From NCBI GenBank assembly GCA_902603305.1, contig CACKUI010000006.1, forward strand, positions 1 to 36,218: a DNA stretch of 36,218 bases, written 5' to 3'. Source of the DNA: an uncultured Pelagibacteraceae bacterium (GTDB lineage: Bacteria > Pseudomonadota > Alphaproteobacteria > Pelagibacterales > Pelagibacteraceae). The notes beneath the pieces are model-generated. The model saw only the letters and a program-made list of their open reading frames with translations, made no database searches and was not told the origin of the DNA. The translations under genes and the position numbers were made by a program. Shown in pieces: positions 19,960 to 30,003 of this stretch; position 1 is the stretch's first letter; the number at the start of each line of letters is the position of its first letter.

Positions 19960-21111
19960 TTACTTTTCTTTAATTTCAATTTTTTTGTTATACCAATTCA
20001 TTATTGCTGCAATTGTTAAGCTTATAGTTAAATAAGTTAACATTGTTATTGAAACAATTTCTATTGCCTTACCAGTTTGCATCAAAGCAGTTCCCGCAAA
20101 TACAAGTACTAAATCCGGATATGCAATAGCAGCTGCCAAAGATGAATTTTTAGTTAAATTTAAATATTGGTTTGTTGTTGGTGGTATAATAATTCTTAAA
20201 GCTTGAGGCATAATAACTAACTTTAAAACTTGATTAGGCGTCAAACCTACAGATGCTGCAGCCTCTTTTTGGCCTTTGCTAACTCCCTCAATACCAGCTC
20301 TAACGCACTCTGCCACAAAGGTAGAAGTGTATAAAGATAATGCTAGCACTAATGCTATTAATTCTGGTGGTAAACTTATTCCACCTTCATAAATATAAGA
20401 TATCTTTGATAATTTTTTGAGCTCAGGTATTTCAAATTCTAAGGATACTCCACCAATTAAAAATGATAAAAGAGGCAATACAATTAATAGAGATGCTGAA
20501 TAAAATAGCACAGGAATTTGTTTACCTTGTATATCTCTTAATTTATTTGCGTAATTTCTTAATACAATAATTGCTATTATTGCTGCAAGTCCACAATATA
20601 AAAATACATTCAAATTTTCCCATACCATTGCTGGTATGTAATAACCTTTTACAGTCATATAAGTTACCCCAAACCATGCATTGGCTTTCTCTGGCATAGG
20701 TAAAGCTCTAAGAGCTGCGTAATACCAAAAAAAGATTTGTAGCAGTAATGGAATATTTCTGAAAAACTCGACGTACCATGCGGCTGAGTTTTTAATTAGG
20801 TAATTAGATGATAATCTTGCCACACCAATTATAACACCTAATATTGTACAAATAATTATACTTATAAAAGAAACTAACAAAGTATTTAAAAGTCCAACAA
20901 GAAAAGCACGGGCATATGAGTCTGATCCACTATATTCAATTAAAGAAAACTGGACATCAAATGATGACTCTTGTGATAAAAATCCAAAACCAAAATCAAT
21001 ACCTCTATTATCCATATTGGTCTGAGCATTAAGGGTTAAAAACCCAAAAATAAGAACAACGAACAGTATTGCTAAAATCTGAGGTATATATCTTTTTATA
21101 ATGTTGTTCAT
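19960..21111 (-). CDS. aapQ: General L-amino acid ABC transporter permease AapQ
   Basis: NNRGIDFGFGFL-like N-terminus, FFRNIPLLLQIFFWYYAALRALP, FVAECVRAGIEGVSKGQKEAAASVGL. Confidence 0.93.
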   Translation of the reverse strand: MNNIIKRYIPQILAILFVVLIFGFLTLNAQTNMDNRGIDFGFGFLSQESSFDVQFSLIEYSGSDSYARAFLVGLLNTLLVSFISIIICTILGVIIGVARLSSNYLIKNSAAWYVEFFRNIPLLLQIFFWYYAALRALPMPEKANAWFGVTYMTVKGYYIPAMVWENLNVFLYCGLAAIIAIIVLRNYANKLRDIQGKQIPVLFYSASLLIVLPLLSFLIGGVSLEFEIPELKKLSKISYIYEGGISLPPELIALVLALSLYTSTFVAECVRAGIEGVSKGQKEAAASVGLTPNQVLKLVIMPQALRIIIPPTTNQYLNLTKNSSLAAAIAYPDLVLVFAGTALMQTGKAIEIVSITMLTYLTISLTIAAIMNWYNKKIEIKEK

Positions 21112-21126
21112 CGGAGTCTATAATAA

Positions 21127-21157
21127 AAAAAAGGGCTAGAAATATCTAGCCCTTTTT
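21127..21157 (-). terminator. Intrinsic hairpin between aapJ and aapQ
   Basis: aaggGCTAGA-aata-TCTAGCcctt stem flanked by A- and T-tracts in the aapJ-aapQ gap; the minus-strand reading ends in TTTTTTTT. Confidence 0.85.
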
Positions 21158-21175
21158 AAGTAATTTGAAATAAAA

Positions 21176-22216
21176 TTATCTTGCAGGTGGTACGTATAAT
21201 ATTCCACCTTTTGTCCATAATTCATTTGGACCTCTGTCAGGTAGAATTCCAGTGTCTGCTATATTTCTTTTGTAGCTTTCACCGTAGTTACCAACTTGTT
21301 TGATAATTCTTAAGTTCCAGTCATTATCTAAACCAAAAGCAGCACCTAACTCACCTTCAGCACCAACTAATCTTTTGATTGCTGGATTGTTTGAAGTTTT
21401 CATCATGTCAGCATTTGATGAGTTAACACCATATTCTTCTGCTTCGATCATTGTATTTAAAGACCATCTAACTATATCTTCCCAAACAGAATCACCTTGA
21501 CGTACAACTGGTCCTAATGGTTCTTTTGAAATAGTTTCAGGTAATACTACATGGTCATCTGGAGCTGATAATTTAGTTCTTTGTGCAGCAAGACCAGATT
21601 TATCTGTAGTGTATGTATCACATCTACCTGCATCATAAGCAGCTACGACTTCATCCGCTTTTTCAAAAACTACTGGCTCATAAGAAATTCCTCTTGAATC
21701 AAAGAAATCTCTCATATTAAGCTCAGTTGTAGTTCCTAAGTTTGTACAAACTGAAGTTCCATTTTTAAATTCACCTGTAGATGATATTCCTGAACCTTTT
21801 CTTACCATGAAACCTTGTCCATCATAAAAGTTTACACCAACAAATGTCAAACCAATGTCAGCGTCTCTAGAAAGTGTCCAAGTTGTGTTTCTTGATAAAA
21901 TGTCAATTTCACCTGAAGTAAGTGCAGTAAATCTTTCTTTTGCACTTAAAGGAGTGAATTTAACTTTAGTTGCATCTCCTAATGTAGCAGCTGCAACAGC
22001 TCTACATACATCAACATCTATTCCTGTCCAATTTCCAGACTCATCTGCGTTTGAAAATCCAGGTAGACCCTGAGAAACACCACATCTTACAAATCCTCTT
22101 TTTTTTGTGTTCTCAAGAGTTTTTGATTTCTTAGCAGCCATTGTTTCTGTTGAAAATGCAAAAAGCACAGCAAACATAGCGACTACAGAAGTCAATTGTT
22201 TTATTATTTTAAACAT
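21176..22216 (-). CDS. aapJ: General L-amino acid ABC transporter substrate-binding protein
   Basis: Signal peptide; GFVRCGVSQGLPGFSNADESGNWTGIDVDVCRAVAAATLGDATKVKFTPL; C-terminal LPDRGPNELWTKGGILYVPPAR. Confidence 0.95.
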   Translation of the reverse strand: MFKIIKQLTSVVAMFAVLFAFSTETMAAKKSKTLENTKKRGFVRCGVSQGLPGFSNADESGNWTGIDVDVCRAVAAATLGDATKVKFTPLSAKERFTALTSGEIDILSRNTTWTLSRDADIGLTFVGVNFYDGQGFMVRKGSGISSTGEFKNGTSVCTNLGTTTELNMRDFFDSRGISYEPVVFEKADEVVAAYDAGRCDTYTTDKSGLAAQRTKLSAPDDHVVLPETISKEPLGPVVRQGDSVWEDIVRWSLNTMIEAEEYGVNSSNADMMKTSNNPAIKRLVGAEGELGAAFGLDNDWNLRIIKQVGNYGESYKRNIADTGILPDRGPNELWTKGGILYVPPAR

Positions 22217-22238
22217 TATTTTCCTCTTTTTATTATTT

Positions 22239-22276
22239 ATTTGTTAACAAATTATTCAAAAATGTAATTTTTGAAT
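22239..22276. repeat. Tandem palindromes upstream of aapJ (ATTTGTTAACAAAT and ATTCAAAAAT-GTA-ATTTTTGAAT)
   Basis: Perfect 14-bp palindrome 22239-22252 and perfect 10-bp inverted repeat with 3-nt loop 22254-22276, between tRNA-Arg and aapJ. Confidence 0.7.
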
Positions 22277-22347
22277 GCACTAGTAAAGCAGAAACTTATA
22301 CAACCATCAATGGTAAAATTAGCTTATCAATGCTGATCAATTAAACA

Positions 22348-22424
22348 TGGCGCGCCCTGGAGGATTCGAACCTCCGACCCTCGGTTTAGAAAACCGATGC
22401 TCTATCCAGCTGAGCTAAGGGCGC
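22348..22424 (-). tRNA. tRNA-Arg (TCT)
   Basis: Minus-strand cloverleaf GCGCCCT...AGGGCGC-G-CCA, anticodon loop TTTCTAA, T-arm GGTTCGAATCC. Confidence 0.96.
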
Positions 22425-22448
22425 AAAAAACAATCTTATAATACTAAT

Positions 22449-23858
22449 TTAATTTTTGAAAAGAAATTTTTTAAATAAAATTAGTATAGTTAATAGTTCT
22501 ACTCTTCCTATTATCATGAAAATTATTAAGTAAATCTTAGTTAAAAAAGAAAGATTATAGAAATCAAAATTCGCGAGTTCAAACATACTTGAATTTACAG
22601 TATTCATAATTGTCAACAAAGAAAGTTTAAATGAATTTTCAAATTGGATGTCAGAAAGTGTTAAAAAAAGAGTTAATATAGAGAGAGAAATAACAAAAAT
22701 AATTATTGAAAAGAAATATTTATTTATATCTGATTTTTCAGTCGTCTCATTTATTAATGTAACTTTGTTTGAATAGATTTGGTTTGGTTTTGAGTGTGAC
22801 AACAAATTATTTAAAGAAAATTTTAATAAACTTAGGATCTTTATAACTCTAATGCCTGAACTTGTTGAAAAAAAAGAACCTCCAATCACAACCATAATAA
22901 AAAAAACAAATATTAAATTATTTGGTGTATCATTAAAAGAAATACCAATATTTGAAATACTACTTGAAATTGCTACTAAAATTGTTGGAAAATTATTACT
23001 TGAATTTAAAAAAACAAATGAGAAAGAAATTATAACTAATAAATAAATTAAAAGATTTAAATCTTCACTCAAAAAATTTAATTTTTTTTTATTAAAAAAA
23101 ATAAGATTATAAATTAAAAATAAACTAAAAAAAGATAACAACATAGTAAATGATAAAATAATTTTACTTACATCGCTTTCAAATAAATAATCAACTCTAT
23201 TGACAGGCAGAAAACCACCAGATGATATTATTGATAATGATAAATTAAATGCATCAAAAGTTCTTAAATCAATAATCTTTAAGAGAATAAATATAATTAA
23301 AGTTAATGAGGAATAAATTATAACAATTTTAACTGATTGTTTAAAAATTTCATTGTAATTAAAAGATAAATATTCGGTGAATGAATGTTTAAGATTTTTG
23401 TCAAAAATATCAATTAATAGTAAAATAGAAAAAAGAAAATAAATTCCTCCAATCCACTGGGATGTAGATCTCCATAAGATTAAACTTTCATCTAATTGTT
23501 TTACATTTTCAAAGATAGTAAATCCGGTAGAAGTAAAACCTGATATAGCTTCAAAATATGAATTTAATAAAGTTAAATTTTGTATGCTAAAATAATAGGG
23601 TATTGATATTATTAATGGAAACAGGAAATAACCAATCAATACAGTAAATATTTTTTCATAAAGAGTAATTTTTTTTGTATTTGTCTTATTAAATAATATT
23701 AGAATTACTCCTAAAAAAAGACTTATAGTTAAAGTATATATATAATTTTCAATATTAAAAAAAATATCAAAATAATTTGAATAAATAATATTCAAAAAAG
23801 AAAAAATACTTATCAAAAATAGAAAAGAACTTAAATAAATAGTGCTAAATTTTGTCAT
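22449..23858 (-). CDS. trkH: Trk-type potassium uptake membrane protein
   Basis: Multi-TM protein with P-loop-like motifs (YFEAISGFTSTGFTIFENV, RSTSQWIGGIYFLF, GGSFFSTSSGIRVIKIL); adjacent trkA. Confidence 0.9.
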   Translation of the reverse strand: MTKFSTIYLSSFLFLISIFSFLNIIYSNYFDIFFNIENYIYTLTISLFLGVILILFNKTNTKKITLYEKIFTVLIGYFLFPLIISIPYYFSIQNLTLLNSYFEAISGFTSTGFTIFENVKQLDESLILWRSTSQWIGGIYFLFSILLLIDIFDKNLKHSFTEYLSFNYNEIFKQSVKIVIIYSSLTLIIFILLKIIDLRTFDAFNLSLSIISSGGFLPVNRVDYLFESDVSKIILSFTMLLSFFSLFLIYNLIFFNKKKLNFLSEDLNLLIYLLVIISFSFVFLNSSNNFPTILVAISSSISNIGISFNDTPNNLIFVFFIMVVIGGSFFSTSSGIRVIKILSLLKFSLNNLLSHSKPNQIYSNKVTLINETTEKSDINKYFFSIIIFVISLSILTLFLTLSDIQFENSFKLSLLTIMNTVNSSMFELANFDFYNLSFLTKIYLIIFMIIGRVELLTILILFKKFLFKN

Positions 23859-23865
23859 ATTAAAA

Positions 23866-25239
23866 TTAGACTGAGCTAATTCTAAACATATTTTCTACAA
23901 TAGGTAATTGATTTCTTTTAGCTAAAAGAACAACTGTATCATCCTTTTGAAAAACGTAACTTGAACTTGGAGTAATAACATTTTCATCTCTTAATATTGC
24001 TCCAATTCTAATTTCATCGGGTAAATTAGAGTCTTTTAATTGTTTGTTTATTAACTCAGAGGTTTCAATAATATCTGCCTCTATAACTTCATATTCACCA
24101 TTTAAAATTGTATAGGCATTTTCAATTGTTCCTTTATGAACATGCTTTAAAATACTTGAAACTGTATTCATTCTTGGGTCAATTAAATCATCAATTTTTA
24201 AAGAAGATTGTAGTAAAGAATAATTAGGCTTGTTTATCAAAGCCATAGTTCTTTTATCTTTAGAAAATTTTTCAACTATTACACTTACCATTAAATTATC
24301 TTCATCATCATTTGTTAAAGCCAAAACTGTTTCAACCTCATCAATATTAGCTTCATTTAAAACATCTTCGTCCAAGCCATTACCATTAATCACAATAGTA
24401 TCATTAAGTTCATTAGCTATATATTCTGCTCTAGATTTATCTTTTTCAATTATTTTAACCCTAGCTGAGTCAAATGATTGTTCAATATTTTTAGCAAGAT
24501 TAAAACCAATATTTCCACCTCCAATAATTAACATTTTATTTGAAATTTTTTCGTTATGTCCAAAAACAGTTAAGGTTTCTTGCATTTGACTGCTATTAAC
24601 AACTACATAAGCTTTATCATTGAGCTGAAGTTGATCTGTTTTTTTCATTATAACAAATTTTTCATTTCTAATAACGCCAAGTATGTAAGCGTGTAATTTT
24701 GGGAATTTTTTTGTAAGTTCATTTAAATTTATTTTTTGAATCGAACATTTTTCGTCAATCAATATTTCTAACAATCTAATTTTGTTTTTTGCAAAAGGCA
24801 CATTGTCTAAAGTTCCAGGTGCCTCTAATTTACGCTGAATAGATTTTGCAATTTCAATTTCTGGGGAAATAATATTATCAATTGGTAGATTTTCTCTATT
24901 AAATAAACCTGAATATTTTGGATCCAGGTATTCTTGAAATCTTATTCGTGCAATTTTTTTTGGAACCTGAAATAAAGAAAAAGCTATTTGACATATCAAC
25001 ATATTTATTTCGTCATTTCTGGTTACTGCGATGATCATGTCTGCATCCTTTGTATTTGCTTTTTCTAATATTGATGGTGATGTTGCCTTACCAACGATTG
25101 CTTTGACATCCAAAGTTTCATTGATTTTTTGAATATCATCACTAGATTGGTCGATCATTGTAATTGAGTGATTTTGCTCAATCAGCATTTTTGCTATTGT
25201 AGACCCTACTCTACCAGCTCCGCAAATAATAATATTCAT
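23866..25239 (-). CDS. trkA: Trk system potassium uptake protein TrkA
   Basis: Duplicated RCK_N/RCK_C: MNIIICGAGRVGSTIAKMLIEQNHSITMID...; second half MLIIGGGNIGFNLAKNIEQ. Confidence 0.95.
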   Translation of the reverse strand: MNIIICGAGRVGSTIAKMLIEQNHSITMIDQSSDDIQKINETLDVKAIVGKATSPSILEKANTKDADMIIAVTRNDEINMLICQIAFSLFQVPKKIARIRFQEYLDPKYSGLFNRENLPIDNIISPEIEIAKSIQRKLEAPGTLDNVPFAKNKIRLLEILIDEKCSIQKINLNELTKKFPKLHAYILGVIRNEKFVIMKKTDQLQLNDKAYVVVNSSQMQETLTVFGHNEKISNKMLIIGGGNIGFNLAKNIEQSFDSARVKIIEKDKSRAEYIANELNDTIVINGNGLDEDVLNEANIDEVETVLALTNDDEDNLMVSVIVEKFSKDKRTMALINKPNYSLLQSSLKIDDLIDPRMNTVSSILKHVHKGTIENAYTILNGEYEVIEADIIETSELINKQLKDSNLPDEIRIGAILRDENVITPSSSYVFQKDDTVVLLAKRNQLPIVENMFRISSV

Positions 25240-26594
25240 TAATTTAGATCTTTCACACCGAGTAATTTTAATTTTCTATGTAAAGCCGATCTTTCCATGC
25301 CTATAAATTTTGCAGTTTTAGAAATATTTCCACTAAATTTTTTTAATTGAGATACTAAATATTGTTTTTCAAAATTTTCTCTAGCCTCTTTTAGAGGAAC
25401 AGTGAGACTTTCAGTCACAGAAAATTCATCTTCAATTGACTTTGACAAGGATTCTTTAATTATATTCATTAACCTTTCATTATCATCACCAGGTGACAAT
25501 ATGGCTATTCTTTCTATCAAATTTCTTAATTCCCTTACATTTCCAGGCCAATCGTAATTGAGTAAATAATTGTTATCTATAATTTTAAATTTCTTGAAAT
25601 TGTTAGCTTCACAGATATTCTCTATAAAATAATCAATTAAAATTGGAATATCATCAATTCTTTGATTCAATGGATCTATTTTAATATTAAACACATTTAA
25701 TCGATGAAATAAATCTTCCCTAAAATTTCCAAACCTTATTTCTTGTTGAACATCTTTGCTATTTGTACAAATAATTCTAACATCAACCTTTATATCGTGA
25801 TTACTATTTATTCTTTTAAATTTTTGGTCAATTACAACTCTCAAAATTTTTGACTGGATCTCAAGCGGTATTTCTGTAACTTCATCAATTAACAATATAC
25901 CACCAGATGCTTTTTCAAGTGCTCCATAAAATATAGAGCCATCATTCTTTTCCTCACCAAATAGTTCAAGTTCATATTTTTTTGCATCTAAAAGTGCTCC
26001 GTTGATTACAACAAACGGGCCATCTTTCCTTTTAGAATTTTTATGTATTTTTCTTGAAATTAATTCTTTTCCTGATCCAGTAGGACCACTGATAAATATT
26101 CTACTTTCAGATTTTGATAACTTATTTATCTGCTCTTTGATTGACAAAATATTAGAGCTTTTACCTACTAATTCAAATGTATGGAAAAGTTTTGTATTTA
26201 AAGTTTTATTTTCATTTTTTAAATTGTAATTTTCAACCGCTCTATTTACAAAATTTAAAAGCCTTTCTTTATCAAATGGTTTTTGAATAAATTCAAACGC
26301 ACCTGATTTTAATGAATTTACAGCCATCTCAATATTAGCATGGCCTGATATCATTATAACCGGTAAATCAGGATTTTTTTTCTTTATATGATCCAACAAC
26401 AAAATACCATCGTTATCACCTTTGTCTAATTTAACATCAATGATTGCAACATCTGGGAGTTTTTTATCAATTTCAGTTAAAGCTTGATTATAATTGGCAG
26501 CAAGTCTTGTTTTGTATCCAGTATCTTTAATTAACTCATCTAGAATTAGTCTTATATCTGCATTATCGTCAATAATTAAAATTTCTGCTGACAT
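25239..26594 (-). CDS. ntrX: Nitrogen regulation response regulator NtrX (sigma54-type)
   Basis: Receiver domain, AAA+ (GPTGSGKELISRKIHKNSKRKDGPFVVINGA), Fis-type HTH (ISKTAKFIGMERSALHRKLKLLGV); paired with ntrY. Confidence 0.93.
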   Translation of the reverse strand: MSAEILIIDDNADIRLILDELIKDTGYKTRLAANYNQALTEIDKKLPDVAIIDVKLDKGDNDGILLLDHIKKKNPDLPVIMISGHANIEMAVNSLKSGAFEFIQKPFDKERLLNFVNRAVENYNLKNENKTLNTKLFHTFELVGKSSNILSIKEQINKLSKSESRIFISGPTGSGKELISRKIHKNSKRKDGPFVVINGALLDAKKYELELFGEEKNDGSIFYGALEKASGGILLIDEVTEIPLEIQSKILRVVIDQKFKRINSNHDIKVDVRIICTNSKDVQQEIRFGNFREDLFHRLNVFNIKIDPLNQRIDDIPILIDYFIENICEANNFKKFKIIDNNYLLNYDWPGNVRELRNLIERIAILSPGDDNERLMNIIKESLSKSIEDEFSVTESLTVPLKEARENFEKQYLVSQLKKFSGNISKTAKFIGMERSALHRKLKLLGVKDLN

Positions 26595-28372
26595 TATTTT
26601 TTATATGGAATTACAATTTGAATTTTTGCACCGTTTTTATGATTTAAAAATTTTATTGATCCTTCATGATCACTAATAATTTTATCTACAATTGATAATC
26701 CTAATCCAGTTCCTTTTTCTTTGGTTGTAAAGTAAGGTTTAATTATATCTTTAGTTTTCTTATTCTTAAACCCAATACCAGTATCAACAATATTAACGTT
26801 TATATAATCTCTTCTTTGCCTAATTTCTATATCTATATTTTTCTCTGTTTTGCTGCCTTTTTCTACTTTTTCTTGGATACTTTCGACTGAATTTTTAATA
26901 AGGTTAAAAAATAATCGATTAAACTGTTCATTATCAAAATTTAATACTACTTCTTTAGATAAATGATTAAATAATCTTATTTTAATGGAACTATCAAATT
27001 TGTTTACCAAACTGATATTATCATTAATCACATTGTTTAAGCTGTTTGGCTTAAATAGTGGTTTTGGCATTCTGGCAAAGTCAGAGAATTCATTTACTAA
27101 GTTTTCAATTTGCTTTATTTGCTTCTGTATAGTTTTAAGGTTGTTTAAATATTTTTCTTGTCTTTCATTTTCAATGTTTGGCAAATATTTTGTTTTTAGG
27201 TTATCGATAGTTAATTGTATTGGTGTTAAAGGGTTTTTGATCTCGTGAGCTAATTTTCTTGCAACATTTTCCCATGCTTCATGTCTTTCATTAGTAAGTA
27301 ATTTTTCTTGTTGATTTTTCAACCTATCTATCATTGAATTAAAATTTTTATTAAGTCTTTCCATTTCAATGTCCGCTTTTAAATCAGGCACCTTAGTATC
27401 AAGATTACCTTTTCCTATGCTTTCGGAAGCTGTTATTAAGTTGTTAATTGATATGAAAAAACGAGATGAAAATCTGATAGCAATTGTAATTGATAAGAAC
27501 AACAAAAGTGTAACTAACGTTACGTAAATTATAGCAAAAGATATTCTTATTCCTAGATTTTGATTTTCAACAGTGTAATAAAAGCTTACAGCTTCTTCAG
27601 ATTCAATTAAATAATTTGAAATATCTTTATCAAAGTATTTCAATACATATAAAAATGTATTGTCAAAATTTGACAGTCTTATTACTGCTGCAGATTTATT
27701 TTCAAAAGTATTTATGATCTTAAGTGGTCTATCATCATTTTGGACCATCTTCATCGCCCTATCTTCAATTTTTTTGTATTTGGAATCTACTGCTGATAAA
27801 ATTAATTTTCCTTCTGCATTGATTAAGTGAAGTTGGTCTATATCTCTTAAATATCGTTGAGTATTTACAATTTGTTGGAACCTATCGGGATTTGAACTAT
27901 ATAATTCTGAATATTTATTTAAATCAAAAGCAATTAAAACAATCTCAGACTCGATTTTATTTCTTTTCTCATCAACATAATTTTTTGCAATTTCATAAGA
28001 ATTATTAACTGCTGTAGTTATTTTTTCATTAAAATACTTATCCAATGCAAATGAGAATATAAAAAGTGAGAATATAGCAATTAGCAATGAAGGTATTAAT
28101 GTAAAAAGACCAAATGAAATAATATATTTCCTATTGGCGACAGAACCTCTTACATTAATGTTATTTTTAATTGAATTTCTGATGTCTATAAATATTAATA
28201 CAAAAAATATTAACACTAAAACAATGTTGGAAATCATAAGAATTTCAAGATTATCTTCATTTAGTTGGATAAAACTTTTGTCGATAAAAGTTAAAAAAGT
28301 AATAAAAGCTAAAGAAATAGTTAATATAAAGATAACTATGATAAACAAATTTCTTTTTAACAAGGCAAACAT
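26594..28372 (-). CDS. ntrY: Nitrogen regulation sensor histidine kinase NtrY
   Basis: N-terminal TMs, HAMP, HisKA (NVARKLAHEIKNPLTPIQLTIDNLKTKY), HATPase (GTGLGLSIVDKIISDHEG). Confidence 0.93.
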   Translation of the reverse strand: MFALLKRNLFIIVIFILTISLAFITFLTFIDKSFIQLNEDNLEILMISNIVLVLIFFVLIFIDIRNSIKNNINVRGSVANRKYIISFGLFTLIPSLLIAIFSLFIFSFALDKYFNEKITTAVNNSYEIAKNYVDEKRNKIESEIVLIAFDLNKYSELYSSNPDRFQQIVNTQRYLRDIDQLHLINAEGKLILSAVDSKYKKIEDRAMKMVQNDDRPLKIINTFENKSAAVIRLSNFDNTFLYVLKYFDKDISNYLIESEEAVSFYYTVENQNLGIRISFAIIYVTLVTLLLFLSITIAIRFSSRFFISINNLITASESIGKGNLDTKVPDLKADIEMERLNKNFNSMIDRLKNQQEKLLTNERHEAWENVARKLAHEIKNPLTPIQLTIDNLKTKYLPNIENERQEKYLNNLKTIQKQIKQIENLVNEFSDFARMPKPLFKPNSLNNVINDNISLVNKFDSSIKIRLFNHLSKEVVLNFDNEQFNRLFFNLIKNSVESIQEKVEKGSKTEKNIDIEIRQRRDYINVNIVDTGIGFKNKKTKDIIKPYFTTKEKGTGLGLSIVDKIISDHEGSIKFLNHKNGAKIQIVIPYKK

Positions 28373-28409
28373 AATCTAAAAATATCTTACAAAAAATTTT
28401 ATAATAATC

Positions 28410-29516
28410 ATGAGTAATTGTTTTATACTACTAGCTGCTGGCAAAGGTAAGAGATTTAAATCAAATAGTCCAAAACAATTTACAAAATATATGAATAAAC
28501 CTTTATTTATGCATTCAGTAGATAAGGCAATAGATTCTAAGTTATTTAAATCAATAATAATTGTATCAAATATTCCAATTAAAAATATTAAAAATAAATC
28601 TATAAAAGTGATTAAAGGTGGAAGAGAAAGATATCAATCATCAAAAAAAGCATTAAATTTTATTAAAAATAAGAGATTTACAAATGTTTTTATTCATGAT
28701 GCGGCACGACCAAATTTTTCAATTAAGTTATTAAAAAAACTAAACTCAAACCTAAAAAAAAACAAAGCAGTAGTTCCTTATGTTAAAACAGATAACTCAA
28801 CAAAATATAGAGTTGAAAATAAAATTCAGAATTTGAATAGAGAAAATTTGCTATTCACCCAGACGCCGCAATGTTTTAATTTTAAAAGTTTGTTCAATCT
28901 ATCAAAATTAAATAATACAAATATTACTGATGAAGCAGCATTATTTTTAGATAATGAAAAAAAAGTGAAATTTATAAAAGGAGAAGAAAATAATTTCAAG
29001 ATTACAACAAAATCAGATTTAGAAAAGCTTAATATTCAAAATTTTTTTGGGATTGGTTTTGATATACATAGATTAATTAAAAACAAAAAATTATACCTGG
29101 GAGGAATAAAAATTCCATTTCATTCTGGCCTACAAGGTCATTCGGATGGAGATGTAATTATCCATGCTATAATAGATGGACTGCTGGGTGCTATGAGAAA
29201 AAAAGATATTGGAACTCTTTATCCAAGCAACAAAAGAAGATTTAAAAATATAAGATCACCCAATATGTTATCTCCTATTTTGAAAAACTTATATAAAGAG
29301 GGGTATTTTATAAATAATGTAGACATAAATTTAATTTGTGAAAAACCTAAAGTCTCAAAATATAGAGAAAAAATTATTACTTCATTGTCCAATTTGCTCA
29401 GTGTAAATAAAGATCAAATTAATTTAAAAGGTAAGACAGTTGAAAAGTTGGGTTTGATTGGAAAAGAAGAGGCTATCGCATGTGAAGTGATAGTATCTTT
29501 AAATTATTATGCTTAA
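28410..29516 (+). CDS. ispDF: Bifunctional IspD/IspF (MEP pathway)
   Basis: IspD N-terminal half (ILLAAGKGKRFKSNSPKQF...FIHDAARPNFS...FTQTPQCF) fused to IspF (GIGFDIHRL...GGIKIPFHSGLQGHSDGDVIIHAIIDGLLGAM). Confidence 0.96.
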   Translation: MSNCFILLAAGKGKRFKSNSPKQFTKYMNKPLFMHSVDKAIDSKLFKSIIIVSNIPIKNIKNKSIKVIKGGRERYQSSKKALNFIKNKRFTNVFIHDAARPNFSIKLLKKLNSNLKKNKAVVPYVKTDNSTKYRVENKIQNLNRENLLFTQTPQCFNFKSLFNLSKLNNTNITDEAALFLDNEKKVKFIKGEENNFKITTKSDLEKLNIQNFFGIGFDIHRLIKNKKLYLGGIKIPFHSGLQGHSDGDVIIHAIIDGLLGAMRKKDIGTLYPSNKRRFKNIRSPNMLSPILKNLYKEGYFINNVDINLICEKPKVSKYREKIITSLSNLLSVNKDQINLKGKTVEKLGLIGKEEAIACEVIVSLNYYA

Positions 29517-30003
29517 AAAAATAAATTCTTTATTTGTTACAATGTTTGGTATTGGAAAATTACCAAGAATACCTGGGAGCTATGCTTCTTTAGTTACAGT
29601 TATCTTTTTATATATATTATTTCATATTTTTTCTGTACCAGCGGATGTTTTTTTATTTTTAATAGTAGGTATTTTTATAATTTCACTTTTTTCAGTAAAC
29701 TTATTTATTAAAGATTTAACCAATAAAGATCCAAAAGAGGTTGTTATTGATGAGTTTATTGGCCAATCAATACCAATTTGCCTTTATGAAATTGCCCATA
29801 AAGAACCAACGGATCCAACAAGGGTACTAACCTTTTATTTTATAATGTTTATTCTTTTTAGAATTTTTGATATCGCAAAACCCTACCCTGTAAGTTATTA
29901 CGATAAAAACTTTAAGAATAGCTTTGGTGTTATAATGGATGATGTTTGTGCTGGATTATATGTGGTAGCAATTCTCGTCTTTTATATGATTATTACCTCA
30001 TGA
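29509..30003 (+). CDS. pgpA: Phosphatidylglycerophosphatase A
   Basis: FGIGKLPRIPGSYASL, DPKEVVIDEFIGQSI, RIFDIAKPYPVSYYDKN...GVIMDDVCAGLY. Confidence 0.93.
   Translation: MLKKINSLFVTMFGIGKLPRIPGSYASLVTVIFLYILFHIFSVPADVFLFLIVGIFIISLFSVNLFIKDLTNKDPKEVVIDEFIGQSIPICLYEIAHKEPTDPTRVLTFYFIMFILFRIFDIAKPYPVSYYDKNFKNSFGVIMDDVCAGLYVVAILVFYMIITS

Noticed and set aside
24230-24589. 119-aa plus-strand ORF inside trkA
   Set aside because: Longest antisense ORF apart from pyrG's, but Ser/Leu-rich and fully explained by trkA on the other strand.
28410-29516. IspD-IspF fusion
   Set aside because: Well-known bifunctional IspDF found in many Alphaproteobacteria.
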